DNA of 48,841 nt from an uncultured Eggerthella sp. (GCA_900542065.1 UQLU01000012.1:1-48841), one strand, 5' to 3'. Numbered from the stretch's first letter, positions 40,209 through 48,841 are shown. Made by a program: numbers and translations. The notes: generated by a model not told the origin, from the sequence alone.

Positions 40209-41407
40209 TGTTTAAAATACAATCAATTTTAAATGTACGAATAGAGAATGTAGCAATTACATTTTTAATCATATTCGCTTGTTTTCCTATTATTCCAATA
40301 AATATATTGGTAGATAGTGATATTCGCATTTGGGCTACTCGCATTTCGTACATAGTCGCAATTATACTGGCGCTTGTGTCGTTAAGGCGATTTCCAGTAA
40401 GTGCGGTTTGCGCGTTTGTCTATGGAAGTATAATCATTTTTTCTGCTTATCTTAACCGTACTAATATTAGTGAAGCTATTGCGATTACCTATCCGATGGT
40501 AGGGTTGTCCTTGCTGATGGAATGGGGAATTTGCAATAAAGGTACTAATTTTTTAATTATAGTTGAAAGGATCTTCTATTTTGCGATAGTGCTTACGTTT
40601 ATTCTGTATCCGTTTTCAAACATATTGTTTGGGGAGGGTGATTTTTTAATTGGGGGAGAAAATCATATTATTCTACCGACATTAGCGGCATCAGCCTTAT
40701 CGCTAATTCGGTATTCTTTGCAAAAATGCTCAAAGAGACATGTTGTCGTAAATTATGTAATTTGTACTGCGCTAACGTTAGTTAATTTTTCTGGAGGAGG
40801 CGTAGTAGCATGGCTTGTGTATTCAATCCTTTTTCTTTTGCTGAGTTCGCAAAAAAAGTTTGAGCACGTTTTTACTTTAGCAAAGATGTCTCTTATGTAT
40901 GTTTTAGCATGGTGGGGAGTTGTGATCCTGAGGATACAAAACTTTTTTTCTTGGTTTATTGAAGATATCCTTGGAAAATCGTTAACTCTAACTCATCGCA
41001 CAGAAATATGGGATCAGGTATTAAGTAGGCTTCAAGGAAACTATGTATTTGGATTTGGTCCTCAAGAGACAACGAATCTTTTTACTATTAACGGCAATTA
41101 TGATTCAGGGCAGTCTTATTCGCTGACTTTAAGTAGTCATAATTGTCTTCTTCAGACAATTTATACTGGAGGTATTATCTCAATTATTCCTTTAGCAATT
41201 CTTTTAATTATATCGTCAAGAAGGTTGCTTTCTGTAAATTCTAAGCTTACGCGAAATGCAATAGTTTGTTGGATTGCAGGAATTTTTGCCATGATGTTAG
41301 TGGAAGCGACTGGGGTAATTCAAATTATTTTCCCGTTAAGCATTGCGTGTGCTATTCCGATTCTTGTAGAGAAATCTAATAGTGATAATCGGGTTCCTTT
41401 TGATTGA
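40208..41407 (+). CDS. O-antigen/capsule polymerase (Wzy-like)
   Basis: 399 aa with about 10-12 hydrophobic segments and few charged residues. A large loop near residues 258-310 has LTHRTEIWDQVLSRLQGNYVFGFGP, which fits the Wzy/O-antigen ligase pattern (HR..IW......GxGxG). Known: polymerises lipid-linked repeat units outside the membrane. Strongly AT-rich. Overlaps the previous gene by one base. Confidence 0.8.
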   Translation: MFKIQSILNVRIENVAITFLIIFACFPIIPINILVDSDIRIWATRISYIVAIILALVSLRRFPVSAVCAFVYGSIIIFSAYLNRTNISEAIAITYPMVGLSLLMEWGICNKGTNFLIIVERIFYFAIVLTFILYPFSNILFGEGDFLIGGENHIILPTLAASALSLIRYSLQKCSKRHVVVNYVICTALTLVNFSGGGVVAWLVYSILFLLLSSQKKFEHVFTLAKMSLMYVLAWWGVVILRIQNFFSWFIEDILGKSLTLTHRTEIWDQVLSRLQGNYVFGFGPQETTNLFTINGNYDSGQSYSLTLSSHNCLLQTIYTGGIISIIPLAILLIISSRRLLSVNSKLTRNAIVCWIAGIFAMMLVEATGVIQIIFPLSIACAIPILVEKSNSDNRVPFD

Positions 41408-41417
41408 GGGGATTCAA

Positions 41418-42374
41418 GTGAGTGATGTTTCAATCTGTGTAGCAGTCTATAATGTGGAGAAATATCTACCTCAGTGCATTGATAGTATTCTTAATCAATC
41501 TTTTCGAGATATTGAAGTGATCATGGTCGACGATGGATCAACGGACTCCTCGGGCAGAATATGTGATGAGTTCGCATGCCGTGATGCAAGAATCAGAGTT
41601 ATTCATCAGAGTAACGGCGGATTGTCTGCTGCTAGAAATGCTGGAATTTTTTATTCACAATCCGACTATATTGCATTTGTAGATGGGGATGACTATATCG
41701 ATTCAAGATTTGTTGAAGACATTTATAAAGAAATAAAGCAGAACGATGCAGATATTGCTTGTGCTGGCTACTGGTCTGTGTTTGATTCTGGCGAGAAAAT
41801 TGCTAAGCATTTTGTTTCCGGTCGGAGCGTTTTGACCGGGAGTAGCCAACTTAAGGCATTGATTTGCGATGATTCTATCTCGGTGACTACATGGGGAAAA
41901 ATTTATAAGAAAGAATTATTTAAGAATATTAATTTTCCTGATAAACGTTTACATGAAGATGTTTTCACTACTCACTTGATACTAGCAAGATCAAGAAAAT
42001 GCGTTGTTGTAAACAAAGCGCTTTACTATTACAGAAAGAGAGATAGCAGTATAGTATCTCAAACTTTTAAGAAGGAGCATCTTGACTCGGTTTTAGGAGC
42101 AAAGGAGCGAGCAAATTATATAGCTTTTCACTACCCAGAGATGCTTTCTTCAGCAAACGCAAAAGTAGGATGGGCAGCTTCTTCAGTTTTTAGAAAAATG
42201 TGCAAGAGCAACTGTTGGGATGTGTCGATTGCGAACTATCTGCATGATGTAGCAAAAGATACGTGGATATCGGTTTTTAAGAATGCTCATTCATCAATGC
42301 TAAACAAAATTTTTCTTATATTACTTGCGATTTCGTCAAATGTTGCAAAATATGTTGCTAGGTTAGATAAGTGA
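41418..42374 (+). CDS. Glycosyltransferase, GT2 family
   Basis: 318 aa. GTG 41418 has GAGGGGATTCAA upstream; the frame runs further 5' into wzy without a start signal. SICVAVYNVEKYLPQCIDSILNQSF, VIMVDDGSTDSSGRICDEF, SNGGLSAARNAGIF and FVDGDDYID are standard GT2 motifs. Known: inverting transfer of a sugar from UDP/dTDP donor. Specificity unknown. Confidence 0.92.
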   Translation: MSDVSICVAVYNVEKYLPQCIDSILNQSFRDIEVIMVDDGSTDSSGRICDEFACRDARIRVIHQSNGGLSAARNAGIFYSQSDYIAFVDGDDYIDSRFVEDIYKEIKQNDADIACAGYWSVFDSGEKIAKHFVSGRSVLTGSSQLKALICDDSISVTTWGKIYKKELFKNINFPDKRLHEDVFTTHLILARSRKCVVVNKALYYYRKRDSSIVSQTFKKEHLDSVLGAKERANYIAFHYPEMLSSANAKVGWAASSVFRKMCKSNCWDVSIANYLHDVAKDTWISVFKNAHSSMLNKIFLILLAISSNVAKYVARLDK

Positions 42375-43228
42375 ATATTATGTTGTTGGAAAACAGGTCT
42401 CAAACAACTGAATCTCGTTTGATAAAAAAATTACATTATTGCTGGTTTGGATATGGACAGTTTGGAGAAAAGGAAAAAAAATGTATAGAATCTTGGAAGA
42501 GATTTCTTCCAGATTTCGAAATAATTAGATGGGATGAATCTAATTTTGATTTAAATAGTTGCAAATACGTTAAAGAAGCATATGAAGCAAAAAAATGGGC
42601 CTTTGTAAGCGATTATGCACGATTTAAAATTTTACATGAACATGGCGGATTATATTTAGATACCGATGTAGAAATTATTCGCCCGCCCATAACGTTGCTT
42701 AAATCTCCATTTATGGGGATCGAAAGCGATCCCTTCTCAAGTACAGGATTAACAGTTAATCCTGGCTTAGGTATGTATGCTGTGCCTTTTATGCCAATTT
42801 ATGAAGAGATATTGTTATCGTACGAATCTGATAGCTTTAAAAGCGGTAACGGCCAAGATGGGCTGGTGACGGTTGTAACGAGGACGACTGAAATTCTAAA
42901 GAAGCATGGATTACGCCAAGATAATTCTATTCAGAATATCGCGGGAATTACGATTTATCCTTCTGACTATCTTAACCCAAAAGACTATGAAACGGGTGAG
43001 ATTGCATTGACGGAGAACACATATAGCATTCACCATTACTCAATGTCTTGGTTTGATAAGAGACAGCATTTCGAATATAAAATCCGATCATATTTGATGC
43101 GAAAAGGAATGCAACGTTCTAGAGCTTTTAAGTTGGGAAGCTTGCTGGGTGCAATTCGATACTGTGATATTCAGAAAATAAAAAATTATATAGCTAGATC
43201 TGGAAAGCAAGGAAGTAAGCAACAATGA
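42371..43228 (+). CDS. Glycosyltransferase, GT32/OCH1-like (capsular polysaccharide)
   Basis: 285 aa from GTG 42371, which overlaps the previous stop; ATG 42380 also possible. KKLHYCWFGYGQFGEKEKKC, IIRWDESNFD, WAFVSDYARFKILHEHGG and YLDTDVEII (DXD) match the DXD sugar-binding family. Contains A7 and A8 runs near codons 20-37. Acceptor unknown. Confidence 0.92.
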   Translation: MNIMLLENRSQTTESRLIKKLHYCWFGYGQFGEKEKKCIESWKRFLPDFEIIRWDESNFDLNSCKYVKEAYEAKKWAFVSDYARFKILHEHGGLYLDTDVEIIRPPITLLKSPFMGIESDPFSSTGLTVNPGLGMYAVPFMPIYEEILLSYESDSFKSGNGQDGLVTVVTRTTEILKKHGLRQDNSIQNIAGITIYPSDYLNPKDYETGEIALTENTYSIHHYSMSWFDKRQHFEYKIRSYLMRKGMQRSRAFKLGSLLGAIRYCDIQKIKNYIARSGKQGSKQQ

Positions 43229-45510
43229 GAATTGCATTAATGACATGGTTTGAATATGAAAACTATGGAACTGTCTTGCAAGCTTCTGCTTTGTATCATG
43301 TATTAGAATCCAACTTCGGAAAAACGGACATAATAAACTATCGAGTGCGCAAACCGCATTGGGTAAAACCTATAAATTACAAAGAAGTGATTGTGAGGAA
43401 ACTTAGGCAGAGGGAACAACTAAAGCCATATTCGAGTAATAAAAGATCGTGGCTTTTTGAGCAGTATATTAAAGAGAAAATCACTGTTACAAATCGGGTA
43501 AATTCGTTCCCTGAGCTAGCAGCACTTAATGATGAATATGATGTTTTTGTTTGTGGTAGCGATCAAATTTGGACCCCAAATAGTGGAGACATGAATTATT
43601 ATCTGCCTTTTGTAAATAAGCCGCAGAGACGAGTCGCCTATGCGCCTAGTTTTGGTATGACGAAAATACAAGACAGCAAGCTAAAGGGTCTAATTGCAAA
43701 AGAACTCCTTGCGTTTGATTCCTTATCTTCAAGGGAAATCCAGGGTGCCGAGTTGGTAGAACGAATATCTGGAAAGAAATCAACTTTGGTACTCGATCCT
43801 ACTTTGTTGCTTACAAAAGAGGAATGGATAGATTATTTAAATATTGGGAGTATAAAAAACGAATTCAGTACGAATCAATATATACTTTGCTATTTTTTAG
43901 GGGATTACAGGAGGTATTCTGAATCTATAAATAAATTAGCAAGAAAGCTAGGTGTTCCTGTTAAAGTTATTCCGATTTGGGAAGATCAGGGGCGCGGAAA
44001 TATTGAATATGAGGTTGGCCCAAGAGAGTTTGTTGAATTGTTTTTGAATGCACGCTATGTCTTTACTGATTCTTTTCATGGTGTTGCATTTTCTGTAAAT
44101 TTCAATATTCCATTTAGTGTGTTTAAAAGGTTCTCTGATAAGGATCCAAAAAGTCAGAATTCGCGTATTACAAGCTTTCTTGAACTTACTGATCTTTCGG
44201 AGCGTATAACGAATCCTGGTGAACTAATAGATGAGCAATGTGATTTTTTGGAGTCTAATAGAAAAATCGACTCAATGAGAGAGTCTTCATATAGATATTT
44301 GCGAAATGCTCTAGGAAGTGCAGAATTGCTCAGAGTTGGGGTGAGAGATAAAAAAAAGAAAACTAAACCTATTGTTCTAGCTGATTATTGTTCAGGATGC
44401 GGTGCCTGTGCTGCTGTGTGCTCAAAAGGTGCTATATCTATTGAGATTAACTGTAATGGTTTTCGCTCATATTCGATAAACGAGGAGAAATGCGTCCGAT
44501 GTGGAAAATGCGTATCGATTTGTCCGATGATTTCTGTCCGCTCACCATATATATCAGAAGCACAAGGACTATACTCGTTTAAAAGCAAGGATCCAGAAAT
44601 TCTTTCAGTCTCTTCGTCGGGAGGGATTGGTGCTGTTCTGTCTCAAGTATTGCTAAATCAGGAGAAAAAAGTTTTTGGTTGTAAATATGATACTGAAACC
44701 AATAGAGCAGTGCATGTAGAAGTAGACGCAAATTCTCTTAAGACAATTCAAGGTTCGAAATATCTTCAAAGTGATTCCTCTGAAGTACTTAAAGCTATAT
44801 GCGAATCAGATGGAAGTGTGGCTTTTTTTGGAACACCATGCCAAGTTGCTGGTGTTAATTCTCTTCTTTTGCAAAAAGGAGTTAGGGAAAAAGCTGTACT
44901 TATAGAAATAATATGTCACGGAGTTCCCTCTCAGCTGCTTTGGGAAAGATATTTAAAGGATTTGAACCAGAAGTGGAAAACAGGAGAACATCCTAGTGTT
45001 CTGTTTCGCGATAAGCAAATTGGATGGGGTCCAAGAAAACAGATTACAGTTAAAAACAAAGAAAATGTTGTCTATTCCTCATTTGATGATAAAGATATCT
45101 TTTATACATTTTTCAATAATAGTTTATTTAATTCACGCTGCTGTTATGAATGTCCGTTTAGGGAAAGATCGTGTGCTGATGTAAGAATAGGCGATTATTG
45201 GGGTCCTCGTTTTAGAAGTGATCAAGAAGGGGTGTCGATGGTTATCGTCTTGACACGTTCTGGAACAGCACTTCTTAATAAATGTTCTGATTTAGGTGCA
45301 ATACAGCGATATTCCATAAACGAGTATTGGAGCACGCAATACCCTTTTAATTTTGGAATCCCGTTATTTTGGGAGGACATAGCTTTAGATTTACGCAACG
45401 CAAGAAAGCCTCTTAAGAAAACTCTTTGGAAATATGCTAGGCCATTTATACAGAGAGATCTGCTAAAAAAAATAAAAGAATCTATTTCTAGAGGAAAAAG
45501 TGAAAACTAA
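43225..45510 (+). CDS. Fused polysaccharide pyruvyltransferase and FrhB-like iron-sulfur protein
   Basis: 761 aa, overlapping the previous gene by 4 bases. Residues 1-375 are pyruvyltransferase family (WFEYENYGTVLQASALYHVL, DVFVCGSDQIWTP, YVFTDSFHGVAFSV). Residues 385-435 have two [4Fe-4S] motifs (CSGCGACAAVCSKGAI; CVRCGKCVSICP). The rest is like the F420 hydrogenase beta-subunit family (VSSSGGIGAVLSQVLL, FFGTPCQVAGVNSLL, CHGVPSQLLWERYL, CYECPFRERSCADVRIGDYWG). Known: both domains occur in polysaccharide loci. Their joint reaction is not established. Confidence 0.9.
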   Translation: MRIALMTWFEYENYGTVLQASALYHVLESNFGKTDIINYRVRKPHWVKPINYKEVIVRKLRQREQLKPYSSNKRSWLFEQYIKEKITVTNRVNSFPELAALNDEYDVFVCGSDQIWTPNSGDMNYYLPFVNKPQRRVAYAPSFGMTKIQDSKLKGLIAKELLAFDSLSSREIQGAELVERISGKKSTLVLDPTLLLTKEEWIDYLNIGSIKNEFSTNQYILCYFLGDYRRYSESINKLARKLGVPVKVIPIWEDQGRGNIEYEVGPREFVELFLNARYVFTDSFHGVAFSVNFNIPFSVFKRFSDKDPKSQNSRITSFLELTDLSERITNPGELIDEQCDFLESNRKIDSMRESSYRYLRNALGSAELLRVGVRDKKKKTKPIVLADYCSGCGACAAVCSKGAISIEINCNGFRSYSINEEKCVRCGKCVSICPMISVRSPYISEAQGLYSFKSKDPEILSVSSSGGIGAVLSQVLLNQEKKVFGCKYDTETNRAVHVEVDANSLKTIQGSKYLQSDSSEVLKAICESDGSVAFFGTPCQVAGVNSLLLQKGVREKAVLIEIICHGVPSQLLWERYLKDLNQKWKTGEHPSVLFRDKQIGWGPRKQITVKNKENVVYSSFDDKDIFYTFFNNSLFNSRCCYECPFRERSCADVRIGDYWGPRFRSDQEGVSMVIVLTRSGTALLNKCSDLGAIQRYSINEYWSTQYPFNFGIPLFWEDIALDLRNARKPLKKTLWKYARPFIQRDLLKKIKESISRGKSEN

Positions 45511-46912
45511 ATACCAAACACTGGTTAAAAATCTGGGTCTGTTTGCTCTTAGTGGTTTTATTCCGAAAGCGATTTCATTTTTCCTTGTTCCGCTCTATAC
45601 AAGTATTCTGTCTACTTCGGAGTATGGCATTGCAGATTTGATTTCTACTACAGTGCTATTACTCATTCCATTGTTTACCGCTCAAGTCCAGGATGCGGTA
45701 TTACGCTTCACGCTTGATAAAAGCTATGATAATAAAACTGTATTTTCTGTAGGGATCAAAACAGTTTGTCTTGGTACTGTTTTGGTAGGTGGAGGCTGTT
45801 GTTTAGTTTGTTTGTCGGGGTTATTTCCGATTGAGCCTGAGTATCTCTTTTTCACAGGATTTACTTTTGCGGTAATGGCTTTCTATAATGTATTAACTTT
45901 GTTTTGCCGCGGAATTGATCGGGTTGGGCTTGTAGCAGTAGGCAGTATAATTCACTCCGTTCTTACGTTAATTTTGAATATTGTATTTTTGGTTGTGATT
46001 CGTCTTGGTCTGACTGGATATTTGATGGCGAATTCGCTCGGAACATTGGTTTCTGTCCTATATATTGTTGCATATGGAAGATTATGGCATTATTTTACAT
46101 TTAAGACATCATGGGCAATTGTTGGGGAGATGCTCAAGTATAGCCTCCCTCTTATATTTAGTGTTATAGCGTGGTGGGTTAACAGCGCATCAAATAGATA
46201 TGTCCTGACAGCAATGGTAGGACTTTCTGCTAGTGGCCTATATGCTATTGCGTATAAAATTCCGAGTGTTCTTTCGATTTTTGGTAATGTCTTTTCGCAG
46301 GCGTGGTCTATTTCTGCTATCAAGGAATATGATCCTAAAGATTCTGATGGCTTTTTTGGCAAGATGTTTACATTTATGTCGTTTGGTATGGTTGTGACCT
46401 GTTCTTTGGTCATGATATTTAATATTCCATTAGCAAGCATTCTTTATTCCAACGAGTTTTTTGATGCGTGGTGTTACGTTCCATTTTTACTGGTGGCGGT
46501 TGTATTTGATATATTGTGCCAGTTTATTGGGGGTGTATTTACTGCGGTGAAGGACACTAAAGTGTTAGCCGTCACTACAATCAGTGGTGCATTTGTGAAT
46601 CTGATCGCTTGTTTGTCTTTAGTTCCATTGGTCGGAATCATTGGAGCTGCGATTTCAGCAGTTCTCGGATATGCTGTTGTATTAATTTTGCGATTAATTA
46701 TGGTCAGAAAGCATATATCTATGAAGGTGAAATGGTGGAAAACCGTTGTGATTTTCTCATTGTTGATTACTCAAATGACCATTTCGGTATTTGGGCTAGA
46801 AAGCATTAAGTGGCAACTAATAATTTTACTGATGATTGTATTGCTTAATACAGAAAGTTTAAATCAAATCATTAGACTTGCGAGAAAAGCTATTCCCGTG
46901 AAATGGGGCTAA
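45500..46912 (+). CDS. Oligosaccharide flippase (Wzx-like, MOP/PST family)
   Basis: 470 aa, about 12-14 membrane helices. GTG 45500 with GAGGAAAAA inside the end of the previous gene. FALSGFIPKAISFFLVPLYTSIL and TSEYGIADLI are typical of the N terminus. Known: flips undecaprenyl-linked repeat units across the membrane. The 3' end overlaps the next start region and the G tract. Confidence 0.9.
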   Translation: MKTKYQTLVKNLGLFALSGFIPKAISFFLVPLYTSILSTSEYGIADLISTTVLLLIPLFTAQVQDAVLRFTLDKSYDNKTVFSVGIKTVCLGTVLVGGGCCLVCLSGLFPIEPEYLFFTGFTFAVMAFYNVLTLFCRGIDRVGLVAVGSIIHSVLTLILNIVFLVVIRLGLTGYLMANSLGTLVSVLYIVAYGRLWHYFTFKTSWAIVGEMLKYSLPLIFSVIAWWVNSASNRYVLTAMVGLSASGLYAIAYKIPSVLSIFGNVFSQAWSISAIKEYDPKDSDGFFGKMFTFMSFGMVVTCSLVMIFNIPLASILYSNEFFDAWCYVPFLLVAVVFDILCQFIGGVFTAVKDTKVLAVTTISGAFVNLIACLSLVPLVGIIGAAISAVLGYAVVLILRLIMVRKHISMKVKWWKTVVIFSLLITQMTISVFGLESIKWQLIILLMIVLLNTESLNQIIRLARKAIPVKWG

Positions 46913-46913
46913 T

Positions 46914-46922
46914 GGGGGGGGG
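46914..46922 (+). repeat. Nine-G homopolymer at the acyltransferase start
   Basis: G9 lies between in-frame ATGs at 46903/46912 and ATG 46927, just after the flippase stop. If translation starts at 46903 or 46912, one base gained or lost would stop it within a few codons. If it starts at 46927, the tract sits over the RBS and alters its spacing. Confidence 0.85.
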
Positions 46923-46926
46923 TAAA

Positions 46927-47460
46927 ATGAACGAGTATGTAAAAAGTGACTTGTTTAGATATACGGGTTCTACCGACATTAAATCATTTCTTAAGTTGTA
47001 TTTTCAAAATGCAGCTTTTCGTTATATGTGTGCTTTTAGGTATGTGAAATCAGAGAAAAAGATGGAGCGTTTTCTTGGAAAAATTCTTTGGAAATTCAGG
47101 CCACGGAGATTATTGGATATTCCTTTAGGAACAACAATTGGATATGGACTGTATATTGGTCATAATGGACCTTGTGTGATTAATTCTAGTACTGTTATTG
47201 GTGATAATGTAAATCTTTCTCAATACGTTACGATTGGGGCCAATGAAGGCAGGGCTGCAAGGATTGGTAACTCTGTTTATATAGGTCCGAGTTGTTGCAT
47301 TGTTGAAGATGTTGAAATAGGAGATAACGCGACTATTGGGGCTGGCAGTGTTGTAACGAAGTCGATTCCTCCTAACGCTACAGCTGCAGGAAATTATGCA
47401 AAAATCTTAAACTATAAATCTCCTGGTAGATTTATTAATAATAAATGGAATATGGATTAA
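46927..47460 (+). CDS. Serine acetyltransferase-like hexapeptide O-acyltransferase
   Basis: 177 aa from ATG 46927 (G-rich tract then GTAAA upstream); starts at 46903 or 46912 would add 8 or 5 residues. The C-terminal left-handed beta-helix is visible (IPLGTTIGYGLYIGHNGPCVIN, IGDNVNLSQYVTIG, IGNSVYIGPSCCIVEDVEIGDNATIGAGSVVTKSIPP). Resembles CysE-type acetyltransferases. In this cluster it probably acetylates the sugar polymer. Confidence 0.87.
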   Translation: MNEYVKSDLFRYTGSTDIKSFLKLYFQNAAFRYMCAFRYVKSEKKMERFLGKILWKFRPRRLLDIPLGTTIGYGLYIGHNGPCVINSSTVIGDNVNLSQYVTIGANEGRAARIGNSVYIGPSCCIVEDVEIGDNATIGAGSVVTKSIPPNATAAGNYAKILNYKSPGRFINNKWNMD

Positions 47461-47521
47461 TTCGCGTAGTGCTTCATTCCATAAAATTTTTAGTGTAGTG
47501 CTTACCAGAAAGAAATACATT

Positions 47522-48634
47522 ATGAAGAAAAAAAAATTAGTCATGGTATTTGGTACTCGTCCCGAAGCAATAAAAATGTGTCCACTAGTGAATGAACTTA
47601 AAATAAGAAGCAATTATTTTGAGGTTGTTGTTTGTGTTACCGGTCAACATAGGGAAATGCTTGATCAAGTCTTGAAAGTTTTTAATGTAAAACCTAATTA
47701 TGATTTGGCAATTATGAAGCCTGGGCAGACGTTGTTTGATGTTACATCAAACGTACTTTCAAAAATAAAAGAGGTCTTCGAGAAAGAAAAGCCTGATGCG
47801 GTTCTCGTGCATGGTGATACTACTTCTTCTTTTGCCGCAGCCCTTGCGGCATTTTATTTGAAGATTCCTGTTGGGCATATAGAGGCAGGGCTTAGAACCT
47901 ATAACCTTTACTCGCCTTGGCCAGAGGAATTTAACCGTCAAACGGTCGATTTGGTTACTCGCTGGTATTTTGCTCCAACAGTGGCATCAATGCAAAATTT
48001 GAAAGATGAAGGTAAAGATCCCGCTAAAATATGGGTTACTGGGAATACAGGGATAGACGCTCTTCGTACTACCGTTCGCAATGATTATTCGCATCCCGAG
48101 CTCGAGTGGGCAAGCGATTCGAAGCTTATTCTTATTACTGCGCATCGTCGAGAAAATCTTGGCGAACCGATGCATCGAATGTTTAGAGCTATACGCCGTG
48201 TTATGCAAGAACATCCTGACACAAAAGCAATCTATCCTATTCATATGAATCCGAAAGTACGCGCTGCAGCGCATGACGAGCTTGATGGCTTTGATCGTCT
48301 TCGTTTAATTGAGCCTCTCGAAGTGCTGGATTTTCATAATTTCTTAGCAGCGAGTCATGTTATTTTGACCGACTCAGGTGGTATCCAAGAAGAAGCACCA
48401 AGCCTTGGCAAACCTGTTCTTGTCATGCGTGACACGACTGAACGCCCTGAAGGAGTTGCAGCAGGAACTCTTAAGCTCGTGGGGACGGACGAGGATGTGA
48501 TTTACCGCGAGTTCTCGCGTCTGTTGACCAACGATGCGGAATACGCACGCATGTCTCAAGCAAGTAATCCTTATGGTGACGGTCACGCCAGCGAACGAAT
48601 AGCTGATGCGCTAGCTATGGAATATGTTGGTTAG
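47522..48634 (+). CDS. wecB: UDP-N-acetylglucosamine 2-epimerase (non-hydrolysing)
   Basis: 370 aa from ATG 47522 (AGAAAGAAA upstream); an in-frame GTG at 47498 is less likely. MVFGTRPEAIKMCPLVNEL, VHGDTTSSFAAALAAFYLKIPVGHIEAGLRT, TAHRRENLGEPM, LTDSGGIQEEAPSLGKPVLVMRDTTERPEG are diagnostic. Known: UDP-GlcNAc to UDP-ManNAc, substrate of WecC. An A9 run covers codons 3-5. The 5' end is AT-rich (about 30% GC at 47581-47700), the 3' end not (about 54% at 48481-48600). Confidence 0.95.
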   Translation: MKKKKLVMVFGTRPEAIKMCPLVNELKIRSNYFEVVVCVTGQHREMLDQVLKVFNVKPNYDLAIMKPGQTLFDVTSNVLSKIKEVFEKEKPDAVLVHGDTTSSFAAALAAFYLKIPVGHIEAGLRTYNLYSPWPEEFNRQTVDLVTRWYFAPTVASMQNLKDEGKDPAKIWVTGNTGIDALRTTVRNDYSHPELEWASDSKLILITAHRRENLGEPMHRMFRAIRRVMQEHPDTKAIYPIHMNPKVRAAAHDELDGFDRLRLIEPLEVLDFHNFLAASHVILTDSGGIQEEAPSLGKPVLVMRDTTERPEGVAAGTLKLVGTDEDVIYREFSRLLTNDAEYARMSQASNPYGDGHASERIADALAMEYVG

Positions 48635-48841
48635 CTAGTACGGGGTATTAAAGAAGAATCCAACAAGAGGGATCACAAATTAAAATACTTGTGGGAGCAT
48701 TGCTAGAAAAGCAAGAAATTTTGATATTGGCGAAATGAGAGATTGCGAGCAGAATTTTTCTTAAGCTGGATAATTAGCAAAGGGCTTACTATTCGTTATG
48801 GCTAGCAGATTAAAATCCTTTGGTTTGCTAGGCGGAGCCAC
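48635..48841. other. 3' window edge, no supported gene
   Basis: No terminator hairpin with a T tract seen after wecB. An ATG at 48798 opens a frame (MASRLKSFGLLGGA...) that runs out of the window. Only AAAGGG lies upstream, at a long distance, so a truncated gene start is possible but not supported. Confidence 0.3.

Noticed and set aside
42421..47536. A7-A9 runs (for example 42474, 44350, 45466, 47528) as phase-variation switches
   Set aside because: Frequent in AT-rich Lys codons by chance. Only the G9 tract is improbable for local composition.
48798..48841. Start of a further gene (MASRLKSFGLLGGA...) at the right edge
   Set aside because: Only 14 codons visible, the RBS is weak and distant; cannot be supported.

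Overview
The window looks like chromosomal DNA from a low-GC member of the Actinomycetota, most likely class Coriobacteriia. The pointers are a monoderm-type Tad pilus locus without a secretin gene, a SecD-SecF fusion, a QueH-QueA fusion beside tgt, a DtxR-family regulator near an feoA-feoA-feoB operon, a Gram-positive type SOS box before ruvCAB, and an actinobacterial-style 5S rRNA tail at the left edge. Genus is not resolvable by eye. There is no phage, no insertion sequence with a transposase, and no CRISPR array.

Layout: (1) 1-0.37 kb: 3' end of a 5S rRNA, then tRNA-Val(TAC) and tRNA-Val(CAC). (2) 0.47-1.35 kb: a DUF4282/zinc-ribbon membrane protein. (3) 1.9-12.76 kb: a Tad (tight adherence) pilus operon: CpaB, TadZ/CpaE, CpaF ATPase, TadB, TadC, a Flp pilin, four further pilin-like or TadE/TadG-like proteins, a single-pass membrane protein, a DUF192 protein and a zinc-ribbon repeat protein. 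(4) 12.75-14.3 kb, minus strand: threonine synthase, convergent with the Tad operon and divergent from a DtxR/MntR-like repressor. (5) 14.8-17.6 kb: SOS-type promoter, ruvC-ruvA-ruvB and a small conserved gene. (6) 17.9-21.8 kb: iron uptake, with two palindromic metal-regulator boxes before feoA1-feoA2-feoB and a Cys/His-rich FeoB-associated protein. (7) 21.8-23.1 kb: an unclassified PD-(D/E)XK-like protein and a 159-bp inverted-repeat element. (8) 23.2-30.7 kb: queuosine genes (QueH-QueA fusion, minus strand; tgt, plus strand), a HAD hydrolase, secDF and a DUF1292 gene, followed by a candidate structured small RNA on the minus strand. (9) 31.3-48.6 kb: surface polysaccharide genes: LCP ligase, Wzz/BY-kinase/PHP phosphatase, a LoaP-type specialised NusG antiterminator, priming sugar transferase, glycosyltransferases, Wzy, Wzx, a pyruvyltransferase/FrhB fusion, an acyltransferase, and wecC/wecB for UDP-ManNAcA. 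The central part (about 37-47.7 kb) is clearly more AT-rich than the flanks, as expected for an exchangeable capsule-type locus.

The least expected pattern is a recurrent class of short degenerate tandem repeats. Each array has its own unit sequence. Intergenic arrays have units of 38, 17, 14 and about 18 bp. Coding arrays have units that are multiples of three (21, 15, 24 and 18 bp), including two separate in-frame arrays inside the QueH-QueA gene. Further points are a nine-G tract over the start region of an acyltransferase gene (possible phase variation), a minus-strand hairpin RNA with an extended -10 promoter, and a four-member pilin set sharing Gln(+1)/Glu(+5) at the predicted prepilin cleavage site.
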